Below are positions 1-9,432 of a DNA stretch of 64,000 nt, one piece after another. The DNA is taken from positions 28,444,402 to 28,508,401 of the forward strand of contig NC_088301.1 of NCBI RefSeq assembly GCF_032854445.1. Reading direction: 5' to 3'. The translations under genes were made by a program, and so were the position numbers. The DNA is from Liolophura sinensis (lineage: Eukaryota > Mollusca > Polyplacophora > Chitonida > Chitonidae). Position 1 is the first letter of the stretch; the number at the start of each line of letters is the position of its first letter. Under the pieces are notes generated by a model. It saw only the letters and a list, made by a program, of their open reading frames with translations. It did no database searches and was not told the origin of the DNA.

Positions 1-165
1 ACGGGCAAAACTCTTACACGCGACGCGCTGCTGGACTCAGAGCCACAGCTCTCCGATTTCTATGTGCCTAGTGAAGATCAAAAACACCGCGAGATGACCT
101 TCGTCATCCTGGGAATGTGTGTGGTTTGGGGTGTGAGTTACGGAATCGCAAAACTCAACAAGTAA
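1..165 (+). CDS. C-terminal fragment of an unrecognised protein with a terminal membrane-like segment (runs off left edge)
   Basis: Frame 1 is open from the first base to a TAA at 163-165, giving 54 codons with no start in view. The last 23 residues begin MTFVILGMCVVWG and form a hydrophobic stretch followed by a short lysine-containing tail, as in a small tail-anchored or membrane protein. The same frame stays open after the TAA to another TAA at 277-279, adding a serine-rich then acidic and histidine-rich stretch; whether that was once part of the same protein is unknown. It lies upstream of the integrase on the same strand, so it may be another gene of the element. I do not recognise the family. 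It could also be a chance open frame, given its small size. Confidence 0.35.
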   Translation, partial: TGKTLTRDALLDSEPQLSDFYVPSEDQKHREMTFVILGMCVVWGVSYGIAKLNK

Positions 166-330
166 TCCGAACTGACTGTGCCGGACTCGCCATCGAGCTC
201 CTCGCCGTATGGCAGGCACGACCTTAGTAGTGAAGTTGATGAGGATTATCATCATCACCGCGAACGCCGGGATGATTAACATCTTTTTCGTCGCAAATCT
301 GTTAGAGGGCTGCTAGAATACCTTGATAAC

Positions 331-1352
331 ATGGCTAGTAAGGTGTCTGCTCACCTGGCAACTATCTACTACAGCCCTCGTGGGTATTAGAAGGGTCGCA
401 CGGCCATCCAGAAACTTGCCACTGCGGCTAAACTCTCCGAAGATGTGGTTCGGGCCTGGCTGGAAAAACAGGCAAAATCTGGCAGATCTACTTGCCAGCG
501 CCGCGGAAAATCCCAAGGCCGAAGTTCGATGTGGCCTTGCCTAACGAGGTCAACCAGGCTGACCTGCTATTTCTTCCCCATGATAAGGTCGGCAAGCGCA
601 CCTTTAGATACGCTCTTACCGTCGTCGACGTCGCTTCGCGCTATAAAGAGGCAGAGTCGTTGGCCACAAAAGAATCTAAAGGGGTCGCTGACGCTCTCAA
701 TCGCATCTACAAGCGGGGACCCCTTAGATAGCCGAAGCTTCTCCAAGTTGACCCTGGGCGCGAGCTCATGGGTGCAGTGAGCCAACTGCTGGCCAAACAC
801 GATGTCACAGTCCGCCGAGGCCGCGTGGATATCCACCGAGATCAAGGCATAGTGGAGCGTTTCAACCGTACTCTGGCTGAGTGGCTCTTTGGACATCAGT
901 ACGCCCAGGAGATGCGCCTCCCTCCCGAACACCGGTCTACTGAATGGGTGGCTCGGCTGCCCTCTGTTGTGGCCGCTCTGAATAACGAGACAACGAGACT
1001 GATCGGTAAAAAGCCGAAAGACGCCATCAAGGCAAAAGAGGTTCCCCATAAGCCTTCCTCGACGGTTCCAGGTCGTCCCGTTGGACTTAATGAGCGGAAG
1101 ATCCCCGAGGGTGTTGGTGTTCGTTATCTCTATCAGCCTGGAGAGCTAGCAGGCGGCCGCCGTCGCGCGACTGATCCTGTCTGGTCTCTAGAGATATATC
1201 GGCTTGGGCGCTCTGTCACAAAGCCTAATGAGCCCGTACTGTACTATCTAGACGATACGTCGGACGGCCCGCGACGGGGCTTCGTTCGTGAAGAGTTGAT
1301 TATAGTACCTCCCGATACTCAGCTCCCTCCGAATGGCGTTCTACGACGCTAG
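331..1352 (+). pseudogene. Maverick/Polinton integrase (rve, DDE type), broken
   Basis: Would catalyse insertion of the element's DNA ends into the host chromosome. An ATG at 331 opens a frame with the N-terminal helical region. An in-frame TAG follows at 388-390, and a frameshift occurs around 470-478, after which the catalytic core runs in the frame of base 492. The three catalytic acids are visible: D at 561-563 (in QADLLFLP), D at 750-752 (in VDPGRE) and E at 855-857 (in HRDQGIVERFNRTL). A second in-frame TAG at 729-731 splits the core between the first and second acids. The C-terminal part holds the conserved VRYLYQPGEL and RRGFVREEL blocks, the DNA-binding tail of this integrase group, and ends at 1352. 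Homology is continuous on both sides of each break, so this is one decayed gene of about 340 codons. The open frame upstream of 331 reaches back to a TAA at 277-279, so the original start could be slightly earlier. Confidence 0.92.
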
Positions 1353-1359
1353 TAATTCC

Positions 1360-1782
1360 TCAATGAGGATGTACATTCCAGCCAATCCTGCGGGCGCCGT
1401 CAAGGAGGCGCATCTCTATGACATTAGCCAATGTGTGGACACCATCTTCGGCTATCCAGCGCTTACTATCAAAAGGGGACAGTGAGACCTTATTCAGGTG
1501 CTGTCCGTAGATATGAAGGCGCTCATATCGCAGCACGTCCATACCGTGACGGAAGATCTTCTTCTCGAAGAGGGCCTCTTTGTACTGCTTATGGCGGATG
1601 TGCTTTTCCACAACACCCTTTTTCACGCCCTTGGCCTTCTTGATGTTAGATCCGCCGGCCTCCAGAATGGAGTACATCTTGGGGCGCAGACCAATGTATT
1701 CGGCGATCGGTCGCCCTACGCACTCGTCCTTCATTTTCCCCAAGGCCTTCATATTTGCTACGCTGTGCAGGGTGGTCTTGTG
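1360..1782 (-). pseudogene. PolB segment 4: C-terminal thumb region
   Basis: After the frameshift around 1766-1785 the homology continues here with GKMKDECVGRPIAEYIGLRP and the KMYSI block, then a lysine-rich thumb region and KVSLSPFDSKRW followed by EDGVHTLA, the usual C-terminal signature of Maverick PolB. After EDGVHTLA the sequence no longer matches and runs about 20 more residues to the stop at 1360, suggesting a further small frame change at the very end. The stop faces the end of the integrase across 7 bases. Confidence 0.88.
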
Positions 1783-2584
1783 GGTAATCTGAGGTGTCGT
1801 ACAGGTTTGCATTCTCAGCCATATCCCTATAAACATCCTCAGTCTGAATCTCGAGTAGCAGAGTATCCGTGTCAGTGTAGAGGAGCTGGCATCGCTCTCC
1901 GTACTGGACCTTCATATGGTTGTAGTAGAAGTCGTACATCAGGTGCTTTGAGAGATCTAGAATGCTCATGCCTACATAGATAGGTCGGTTTAGGACTAGA
2001 CGGGTCTTGTGCATCTGAATCGCTGCGAGGTCATCGTGAAATATGTTTGCCCGTACGAAGCTCGGGGTGGCTATCAAGCGTCGGAGCTTGTCATCTTCTC
2101 CAGAGCGTACCAGCTTGACGTCCACACGCTTTCGAAGGTTCTCCATAGTTTTTCCGAAGACCGAGCTGTTCATTAGCTTGTACAGGCCCTTCTCGAATTT
2201 ACTCGCGGCCGTTTTTCGAAGCTCGGTGTTCATCCTGATATAGGGTTCCATCCAAGGGCTCTGGTCTAATCTCAGGGCCCGGTGAACCTTGGTCAGGTGC
2301 ATTCCCAGAGATAGATACAGCTGTAGGTTCCGGTAGTGCAGGACGTACCGTTCCTTGTTGCGGAGGTTGGGGACCAGCTTTTCGACCTCGGTAGGCGCTT
2401 TCTCACCGAGAAGACCGTGCTGATAGTCTGACACCCACTCTTTCTGGATCACCAGACGGTCCGGGACTAATGGGTAGCCGTTATGTGCGTTATGTAGGTC
2501 GGCCGGATACTCTAGGTCGACCTCGAGGATGTAACCCTCAGGGCTGTCGTGGGAGTGGGTAGCAATCGTTTCACCGATAGTCCG
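1646..2584 (-). pseudogene. PolB segment 3: palm with motifs B and C, motif A missing
   Basis: Open for 313 codons after a TGA at 2585-2587. It begins directly with sequence that in relatives lies well downstream of motif A (EGYILEVDLEYP), so the block between the end of the exonuclease domain and this point, including motif A, has been deleted. Motif B, KLMNSSVFG, is at about 2153-2179; motif C, YTDTDT, is at about 1862-1879 with both catalytic aspartates present. After DTSDYPQDHP the reading frame departs from the family around 1766-1785 and ends at 1646 in unrelated residues, while the true continuation is in the frame of segment 4. Confidence 0.9.
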
Positions 2585-3215
2585 TCAACAGCTCCAGCTC
2601 TACCCCGGTCTTCTTAAACTGTGCGTCTTACGGGAGACATGGGCTCGTAAAATAATGAGCAGTTTCCAATCCATACTGCTGTAAACAAGTCTTCCGGAAG
2701 GCCCCAAACACATCAGCCAACAGGAGCACGTCTGTGAGGCAGTAAAGGTCTGTGTAGTCTCCCAGATTGGTGCAGTGAAATGCCTTCCATACCTGTTGAG
2801 CACGGATGTAGTCCTCATCGCTAATGCCTGAGACTTTGAGCTTACTGTAGAAAGCCTTCTTAGGTGGGAGGCTGGACTCGTCGAAGCGCTCCCAGGAGTC
2901 CATATACTCATAGGGGTAGACACCCTTGCGCATGAGTAACTTACGTTTTTCTTCGGTAGGCTCATACCGAGTTGTGATGTGGAAAGCCTCAGGTTTGTTG
3001 GCCTCTACCAGATTGTCAAGGGAAGTCGGTAAGACAAGAACGCTGTCGATGAAGCGGAGCTGCCTCAGCGAGAATGAGATGTACTTTTCCGTGTTGTTGG
3101 GGATACAGGAGATGCGGCCCTCCGCCTTTCTTATGGCTTGTATCAGGAGGTGCCCGTCGTAGCCCCGTAGGTTGTGGAAGACTACTGGTATGGCTGTCTT
3201 AGGACCCAGCCGGAA
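2571..3215 (-). pseudogene. PolB segment 2: Exo II and Exo III
   Basis: This stretch follows the in-frame TAG at 3216-3218; the same frame carries matching sequence upstream of that TAG as well. Exo II (FHNLRGYDGHLL) is at about 3144-3179 and Exo III (YCLTD, within DYTDLYCLTDVLLLADVF) at about 2730-2744, so all three exonuclease motifs survive across segments 1 and 2. An in-frame TAA at 2628-2630 interrupts it just after the conserved HYFTSP block. The homology then continues in the same frame to a TGA at 2571-2573, where the deletion junction lies. Confidence 0.88.
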
Positions 3216-3231
3216 CTATAGGTTGCATACG

Positions 3232-4854
3232 TTATGGGCCGCGCCTCTGTACTTGCCGGTGATATGGCACAGAATCGGCGCCTAGAGGCTTCTCACACAC
3301 GTGACAGGTTGTGGCGTTGTTGTGGGCCTGCCAGTCCTGGGGAGTCATCCTCATGGCTATAGGGTTAGCTAAAACATCTTTGATTTCCCGCTCCTCCTGC
3401 CGGAGAGCTCTAAGGAAGTGTTCCGTCGCGTTAGGTTCTCTGTATTCCACGGGGTGTTTTGTGTGGCCGTCACAACGCACCACAACATAGCAGTAACTAC
3501 ATGGCTCGTGGTGCTGAGTCTCTTGAGTGTAGCTCTCTGTAGGTGACGCGGGTGGGCCTTCAACCTTTTTGGTCAGAGACTCAAAGTCGGCATATATGAT
3601 GAACGGAGGCGGTAGCTGTTTGTGGTGGTTCTGAAAGGTGAACTTGTTTCCCCCCTCCTGGGGCATTTCCACCTTCACCGCCGTCTGGCCAATCCCTCGG
3701 CATTCCGGCTTATGCGCCTCGAGCAGGTCCTCCCTTGTGTAACCTTGTAGACAACGCTCGCAGAAGTGTTTGCGATTTGGCGCCTTACTTTCTTGGAACA
3801 GGAGACGGTTGAGATCTTTTATCCACGTATAATGGAATTTGCCTGCCTTCCCAACCAGCAGCAGATTGATTCGGAGCGTGTCGCCGGGCTTCTTGTTGAC
3901 TCGATGCACGACCAGACCCTTGTCCAACCCGAACACGTTGATGGCGAGGTCGTTATTTCCCTCCACTTTAGGGATCTGAGAGATGGGCGTGGGGGCGTCG
4001 ATCCCCCCAAAGTCAAGACCATCATTGGTGAGATACTTGGTTGGTCTCTGAGGGTTTCTGGCGGCTGGAAATAAGGCAGACCGGAGTGCCCATCGGAGGC
4101 AGTCGTCGTCTTTGTTCTTCACATTGATGACTGCTTTCTTGTTACTCACAGCTGCGGGTTGGGGGATGTAGGACCCGCCTCTCAGGGGTTGATACCTTGT
4201 AATGTCAAGCCAGAGTGTTTGCACGCTGTTGACAACCCACCCTGACCCTTGCTGTGTCCATTTTTCTAACACCTCCTGGATGGTGGGGAAGGCCTTCTCT
4301 ACAGCCCCGTCAATGTCACCAGCCTCTAAGAGGGCCTCCTGTTTGCTGTGGAGTACTGGGCTGGTATACTCTTCACTGCCATCGGCGTTGCCCTTTCGCA
4401 TCTGAACCCTGAGGCCTAATTGGGACTTAACCCCGTTGAGTGCCAGGATCTCTTCTTTAAGCTTCTGGCGAATAATGGTTCGTATTTCTTCTAAGAAGGC
4501 TACTGGGTCCGTCCAAACACCTTCGGGTACGCCCATCTGCCAGACCCGGATGAGATTCCTTATGACCCTGCCGGTTTTAGTGATTTCTAGTTTCTTTTCA
4601 CATAGCACTTCATCCAACTCCTCGTCACTGAGGAAGTTCTTTTCACCTAGCACTTCATCCAACCCCGCGTTACCGAGGAAGGTCTTGTTGTCTTGCTTCC
4701 ACTTAGCCTTCCACTTGGTCCCAGCCGTTTTATACCTGTCGAGGTTCCCCTGGAATTCTTCCAAGGCATTGCGGGACCGTGGGTGCTTGGGCCGCAGACC
4801 TAGGAGAGCCTCATACTCCTCTCGTAGTGATCGCGCTTTTTGATGGTGGTTCAT
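3232..4854 (-). pseudogene. PolB segment 1: N-terminal region and Exo I
   Basis: This is the longest open stretch of the window, 540 codons from ATG 4852-4854; an upstream in-frame TTG at 4894-4896 is unlikely to be the start in a eukaryote. In numbering from that TTG, a repeated acidic motif (LDEVLGEK, then LDEVLCEK) lies at about residues 79-102. A conserved Maverick PolB block starting NKDDDCLRWALRSALFP is at about 261-277. A C2H2-like zinc-binding unit follows at 379-399 (C379, C382, H395, C399). Exo I, YADFES, is at 435-440 with acids D437 and E439, and a CxxC pair is at 531-534. Just after that pair the frame is lost near base 3285: relative to relatives a few codons are missing and the homology resumes in another frame. 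The last residues before the stop are therefore not genuine polymerase. Confidence 0.9.
4592..4666 (-). repeat. 45-bp in-frame direct repeat inside PolB N-terminus
   Basis: The stretch TCTTTTCAC-TAGCACTTCATCCAAC occurs at 4593-4618 and again at 4638-4663, a period of 45 bases or 15 codons, so the peptide motif LDEVL(C/G)EK is repeated without a frame change. A third related stretch is at about 5199-5218 in the upstream duplicate. Confidence 0.75.
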
Positions 4855-5446
4855 TGTACGCGCCTTATACAATAACAGCGTTATACCTAATAACAATGTC
4901 TCTCTAATTGGAAATTTCGATGGCCGCCAGCCGTTTGAACTCGTCCAAGAAAACCTTCAGCCTCCGCTGCCTTTCGCACTTCTGGACACTATTATATCCA
5001 CAGGCCTCGCAAAACTGAAATCGGTTTTTAACGCCCCGGCCACAGCGAATACATGGCTGGGTGCCAGGGCTCTTCCGCAGACGGGCTAGGTGAATCCCGC
5101 AGTGCTCCCCCAGACATCTCGTACCACAGAGCCCTGTGGTACCGATGAGATTCCACTGGCATTTACTGCGACCCTTTGGCATGCTGTTGCCTTGCAGTTT
5201 CTTTTCACCTAGCACTTCTTCCTCGTTACTGGTTGAGTTTTTGTTGTTTTGCTTCCCATCCGTTTTATACCTGTCGAGGAACCCCTGCAATTCTTGCAAG
5301 GCAATGCGGGACCGTGGGTACTTGGGTCGCACAACTATGAGCGACTCATACTCCTCCCGTAGTGCTCGTGCTTTTTGACGATGATTCTTTGTACGCGCCG
5401 TATACCTAATGACATTTATTCTCCAATATGAAATTTCGATAGCTGA
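4726..5446 (-). repeat. Imperfect tandem duplication of the PolB 5' end and leader
   Basis: Bases 4726-4922 and 5260-5446 align over nearly their whole length, starting at CCGTTTTATACCTGTCGAGG in both and ending at AAATTTCGAT, with scattered substitutions and some length differences. The alignment includes the first codons of PolB and the leader with a shared TATACCTAAT stretch. The spacing of about 530 bp implies duplication of a unit made of leader, PolB N-terminus and zinc-ribbon stretch, followed by divergence. Confidence 0.8.
4904..5332 (-). CDS. Small zinc-ribbon-like ORF upstream of PolB, from a duplicated PolB 5' end
   Basis: A 142-codon frame read from a GTG at 5330-5332. The frame is open further upstream but has no ATG; where the downstream PolB copy has its ATG this copy has AAG. 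The first in-frame ATG is codon 51 (5180-5182), which would give 92 residues. The first 45 residues resemble the start of PolB segment 1 (RPKYPRSRIALQELQGFLDRY against RPKHPRSRNALEEFQGNLDR). The rest is different and cysteine-rich: C58, C69, C73, C78 and H81, then C94xxC97 and C108xxC111 spaced as in a zinc ribbon, then a basic tail. Nucleic-acid binding is a plausible inference only. It ends 8 bases before the PolB open frame begins. Lack of a good start suggests it is either decayed or once read with an upstream part. Confidence 0.45.
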   Translation of the reverse strand: MRPKYPRSRIALQELQGFLDRYKTDGKQNNKNSTSNEEEVLGEKKLQGNSMPKGRSKCQWNLIGTTGLCGTRCLGEHCGIHLARLRKSPGTQPCIRCGRGVKNRFQFCEACGYNSVQKCERQRRLKVFLDEFKRLAAIEISN

Positions 5447-5580
5447 GAGCCCGACATGGGGTCGGGAGCCTCTATTTACCGTGGGGAGGGGGCGTTATGG
5501 GGGGAAAGGGAGCTGGCAGCCTCTATTTGTTCTGGGGAGGGCCTAAGGAAAGGTTGTGCCAGAAACTATATTGTGCATAG
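5447..5580. other. G-rich transition between the element and the satellite
   Basis: This is neither satellite nor recognisable coding sequence. It starts with a small inverted repeat (CCCGAC/GTCGGG, 5451-5467). It then has two related G-rich direct repeats, CTCTATTTACCGTGGGGAGG at about 5470 and CTCTATTTGTTCTGGGGAGG at about 5521. Its position directly upstream of PolB is where a Maverick terminal inverted repeat would be expected, but without the other end this cannot be confirmed. Confidence 0.5.
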
Positions 5581-8500
5581 TACTTAAGTCTAAGACAAAC
5601 TCAATGTCTTTATCTACATGTAGAAAAACCACACCATTTGTATATAGAAAACGCAAGGTACTTGATACAGTCCGCTCTAAAAGTACAATTGAACACTCAC
5701 CCACATCAAAGAGGTGCCAAAAGAATCGGAATTGGGCCAGGCATCGGCAGGTGTTGAAAAAATTGCAAATTTCCCTGGTTTCCAAGGAGTACGAGCCGTT
5801 GCTGGGCACGTGATTGTGACTTCAATCATTATTTACACGTCGCTACAGCCAAAAACATTGGTCGGAGAGCCACGCGGTTTGCACTATTCCATTTCTCGCC
5901 ACAAAATACATTGGATTAGACTTTTACCAACAGCATTGGAACAATTTTTCCACTTTTGGATTTTTGCCTGGTCATTTTGCTAATTGAAATCGGCTACACT
6001 GTAATGTATACCTTGGCGACTGGTCATTACTATATTAAACTTTTGGCTATAAGTTATGTGCCCTTTGGTAGCCCAGAAGTCCTTAAATCTGTAAGCCAAG
6101 CCCATTTAACTCACCCAGCAATTTTCTTACTTCTAAGTCCAAGACCATCTCAATGTCTTTATCTACATGTAGAAAAACAACACCATTTGTATATAGAAAA
6201 CGAAAGTTACTTGATACAGTCCGCTCTAAAAACTACAATTGAACACTCAAACACATCAAACAGGTGCCAAAAGATGGGTAAGTGTGCCAAGCATCGGCAG
6301 GTGTTGAAAAAATTGCAAATTTCCCTGGTTTCCAAGGAGTACAAGTCGTTGCTGGGCACGTGATTGTGACTTTAATCATTATTTAGACGTCGCTACAGCC
6401 AAAAGTATTGGTCGGAGAGCCACGCCATTTGCACCATTCGATTTCTCGTCACAAGATACATCGGGTTAGACTTTTACCAGCAGCATTGGAACAATTTTTC
6501 CACTTTTGGATTTTTGTATGGCCACTTTGCTAATTGAAATCGGCTACACTGTAATGTGTACCATGGCGTCTGGTCATTACTATATTAAACTTTTGGCTAT
6601 AAGTTATGTGCCCTTCGGAAGCCCAGAAGGTCTCAAATCTTTGGACCAAGCCCATTTAACTCACCCAGCAATTTTCTTACTTCTAAGTCGAAGCAAACTC
6701 AATGTCTTTACCTACATCTAGAAAATCAACACCATTTGTATATAGAAAACGAAGGGTACTTGATACAGTCCGCTCTAAAAACTACAATTGAAAACTCACT
6801 CATATCAAACAGTTGCCAAAAGATGCGGAATTGTGCCAGGCATCGGCAGGTGTTGAAAAAATTGCAAATTTCCCTGGTTTCCAAGGGGTACAAGCCGTTG
6901 CTGGGCACGTGATTGTGACTTCAATCATTATTTAGACGTCGCTACAGCCAAAAGTATTGGTCGGAGAGCCACGCGGTTTGCACCATTCGATTTCTCGTCA
7001 CAAAATACATCGGGTTAGCCTTTTACCAACAGCACTGGAACAATTTTTCCACTTTTGGATTTTTGCTTGGTCATTTTGCTAATTGAAATCGGCTACACTG
7101 TAATGTGTACCATGGCGTCTGGTCATTACTATATTAAACTTTTGGCTATAAGTTATGTGATCTTCGGAAGCCCAGAAGACCTCAAATCTTTGGACCAAGC
7201 CCATTTAACTCACCCAGCAATTTTCTTACTTCTAAATCCAAAACAATCTCAATGTCTTTATCTACATGTAGAAAAACAACACCATTTGTATATAGAAAAC
7301 AAAAGGTACTTAATACAGTCCGCTCTAAAAACTACAATTGAACACTCACCCACATCAAACAGGTGCCAAAAGATGCGGAAGTGTGCCAGGCATCGGCAGG
7401 TGTTGAAAAACTTGCAAATTTCCCGGGTTTCCAAGGAGTACAAGCCGTTGCTGGGCACGTGATTGTGACTTCAATCATTATTTACACGTCGCTACAGCCA
7501 AAAGTATTGGTCGGATAGCCACGCGATATGCCCCATTCGATTTCTCGTCACAAAATACATCGGGTTAGCATTTTACCAACAGCATTGGAACAGTTTTTCC
7601 ACTTTTGGATTTTTGCTAGTTTACTTTGCCAATTGAAATCGGCTACACTGCAGTGTGTACCATGGCGACTGCTCATTATTTTATTAAACTTTTGGCTATA
7701 AGTTATTTGCTCTTCGAAAGCCCAGAAGACCTCAAATCTTTGGGCCAAGCCAATTGAACTCACCCAGCAATTTTCTTACTTCTAAGTCGAAGCAAACTCA
7801 GTGTCTTTACCTACATGTAGAAAAACAACACCATTTGTATATAGAAAACGAATGGTACTTGATACAGTCCGCTCCAAAAACTACAATTAAACACTTACCC
7901 ACATGAAACAGGTGCCAAAAGATGCGGAAATGGGCCAGGCATCGGTTTTTTTGAAAAAATTGCAAATTTCCCAGGTTTCCAAGGAGTACAAGCCGTTGCT
8001 ATGCACGTGATTGTGACTTCAATCATTATTTAGACGTCGCTACAGCCAAAAGTATTGGTCGGAGAGCCACGCGGTTTGCACCATTCGATTTCTCGTCACA
8101 AAATACATCGGGTTAGCGTTTTACCAATAGCATTGGAACAATTTTTCCACTTTTGGATTTTTGCCTGGTCATTTTGCTAATTGAAATCGGCTACACTGTA
8201 ATGTGTACCTTGGCGTCTGGTCAATACCATATTAAACTTTAGGCTATAAGTTATGTGCCCTTCGGTAGGCCAGAAGACCTCAAATCTTTGGGCCAAGCCC
8301 ATTTAACTCACCCAGCAATTTTCTTACTTCTAAGTCGAAGCAAACTCAGTGTCTTTACCTACATGTAGAAAAACAACACCACTTGTATATAGAAAACGAA
8401 TGGTACTTGATACAGTCCGCTCTAAAAACTACAACTGAACACTCACCCACATCAAACAGGTGCCAAAAGATGCGGAAGTGTGCCAGGGAACGGCAGGTGT

Positions 8501-9432
8501 TGAAAAAATTGCAAATTTCCCAGGTTTCCAAGGAGTACAAGCCGTTGCTAGGCACGTTAATCTGACTTCAATCAATATTTACACGTCGCTGCAGCCAAAA
8601 GTATTGACCGGAAAGCCACGCGGTTTGCACCATTCGATTTCTCGTCACAAAATACATCGGGTTAGCCTTTTACCAACAGCATTGGAACTTTTTTTCCACT
8701 TTTGTATTTTTGCCTGGTCATTTTGCTAATTGAAATCGGCTACACGGTAATGTGTACCATGGCGTCTGGTCATTACTATATTAAACTTTTGGCTATAAGT
8801 TATGAGCTCTTCGGAAGTCCAGAAGACCTCAAATCTTTGGGCCAAGCCCTTTTAACTCACCCAGCAATTTTCTTACTTTTAAGTCGAAATAAACTCAGTG
8901 TCTTTACCTACATGTAGAAAAACAACACCATTTGTATACAGAAAACGAATGGTAGTTGATACAGTCCGCCCTAAAAACTACAATTGAACACTCATCCACA
9001 TCAAGCAGGTGCCAAAAGATGCGGAAGTGTGCCAGGCATCGGCAGGTGTTGAAAAAATTGCAAATTTCCCGGGTTTCCAAGGAGTACAAGCCGTTGCTGG
9101 GCACGTGATTGTGACTTCAATCATTATTTACACGTCGCTACAGCCAAAAGTATTGGTCGGATAGCCACGCGATATGCCCCATTTGATTTCTCGTCACAAA
9201 ATACATCGGGTTAGCCTTTTACCAACAGCATTGGAACAATTTTTCCACTTTTGGATTTTTGCCTGGTCATTTTGCTAATTGAAATCGGCTACACTGCAGT
9301 GTGTACCATGGCGACTGTTCATTACTATATTAAACTTTTGGCTATAAGATTTGTGCTCTTCGGAAGTCCAGAAGACCTCAAATCTCTGGGCCAAGCCCAT
9401 TTAACTCACCCAGCAATTTTCTTACTTCTAAG

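Larger units (their letters stand above)
1360..4854 (-). pseudogene. Protein-primed family B DNA polymerase of a Maverick/Polinton, broken (whole locus)
   Basis: Would replicate the element's linear DNA from a terminal protein primer. Read right to left it starts at an ATG at 4852-4854 and ends at 1360. The exonuclease and polymerase domains are both recognisable: Exo I (YADFES), Exo II (FHNLRGYDGHLL), Exo III (YCLTD), motif B (KLMNSSVFG) and motif C (YTDTDT). Breaks seen: a small deletion with frame change near 3285, an in-frame TAG at 3216-3218, an in-frame TAA at 2628-2630, an internal deletion with frame change near 2571-2587, and a frameshift around 1766-1785. The deletion near 2580 removes the segment that should carry polymerase motif A, with its catalytic aspartate, so the copy would be inactive even without the stops. 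The stop of this locus and that of the integrase are 7 bases apart. Segment details are in the following entries. Confidence 0.93.
1..5446. mobile_element. Degenerate Maverick/Polinton-type element, partial (left end off window)
   Basis: The pairing of an rve-type integrase (+ strand, 331-1352) with a protein-primed family B DNA polymerase (- strand, 1360-4854) in convergent orientation identifies a Maverick/Polinton or adintovirus-like element. No reverse transcriptase, RNase H or gag is present, which argues against an LTR retrotransposon. No capsid, FtsK-type ATPase or protease gene is seen, but the element runs off the left edge, so they may lie outside. The right limit is put where recognisable element sequence ends. 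No terminal inverted repeat could be confirmed because the other end is not in the window. Base composition is visibly richer in G and C than the satellite beside it. Every long gene is interrupted, so this is an old, immobile copy. Family assignment is firm; assignment to a named subgroup is not attempted. Confidence 0.9.

Noticed and set aside
37-282. 81-codon minus-strand frame at the left edge
   Set aside because: Its sequence shows no recognisable domain and it opposes the plus-strand frame 1-165; treated as chance.
331-1352. Integrase of an LTR retrotransposon or retrovirus
   Set aside because: There is no reverse transcriptase, RNase H, protease or gag nearby, and the core and tail blocks match the Maverick/Polinton integrase group beside its own PolB.
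1431-2243. Open frames on the + strand inside the PolB region (and similar at 4202-4843)
   Set aside because: They are antisense shadows of the polymerase, with no homology of their own.
331-4854. Reassigned genetic code (TAA/TAG read as an amino acid, as in ciliates)
   Set aside because: Stops are few, frameshifts and a deletion accompany them, and the composition is not that of such genomes; decay explains everything.
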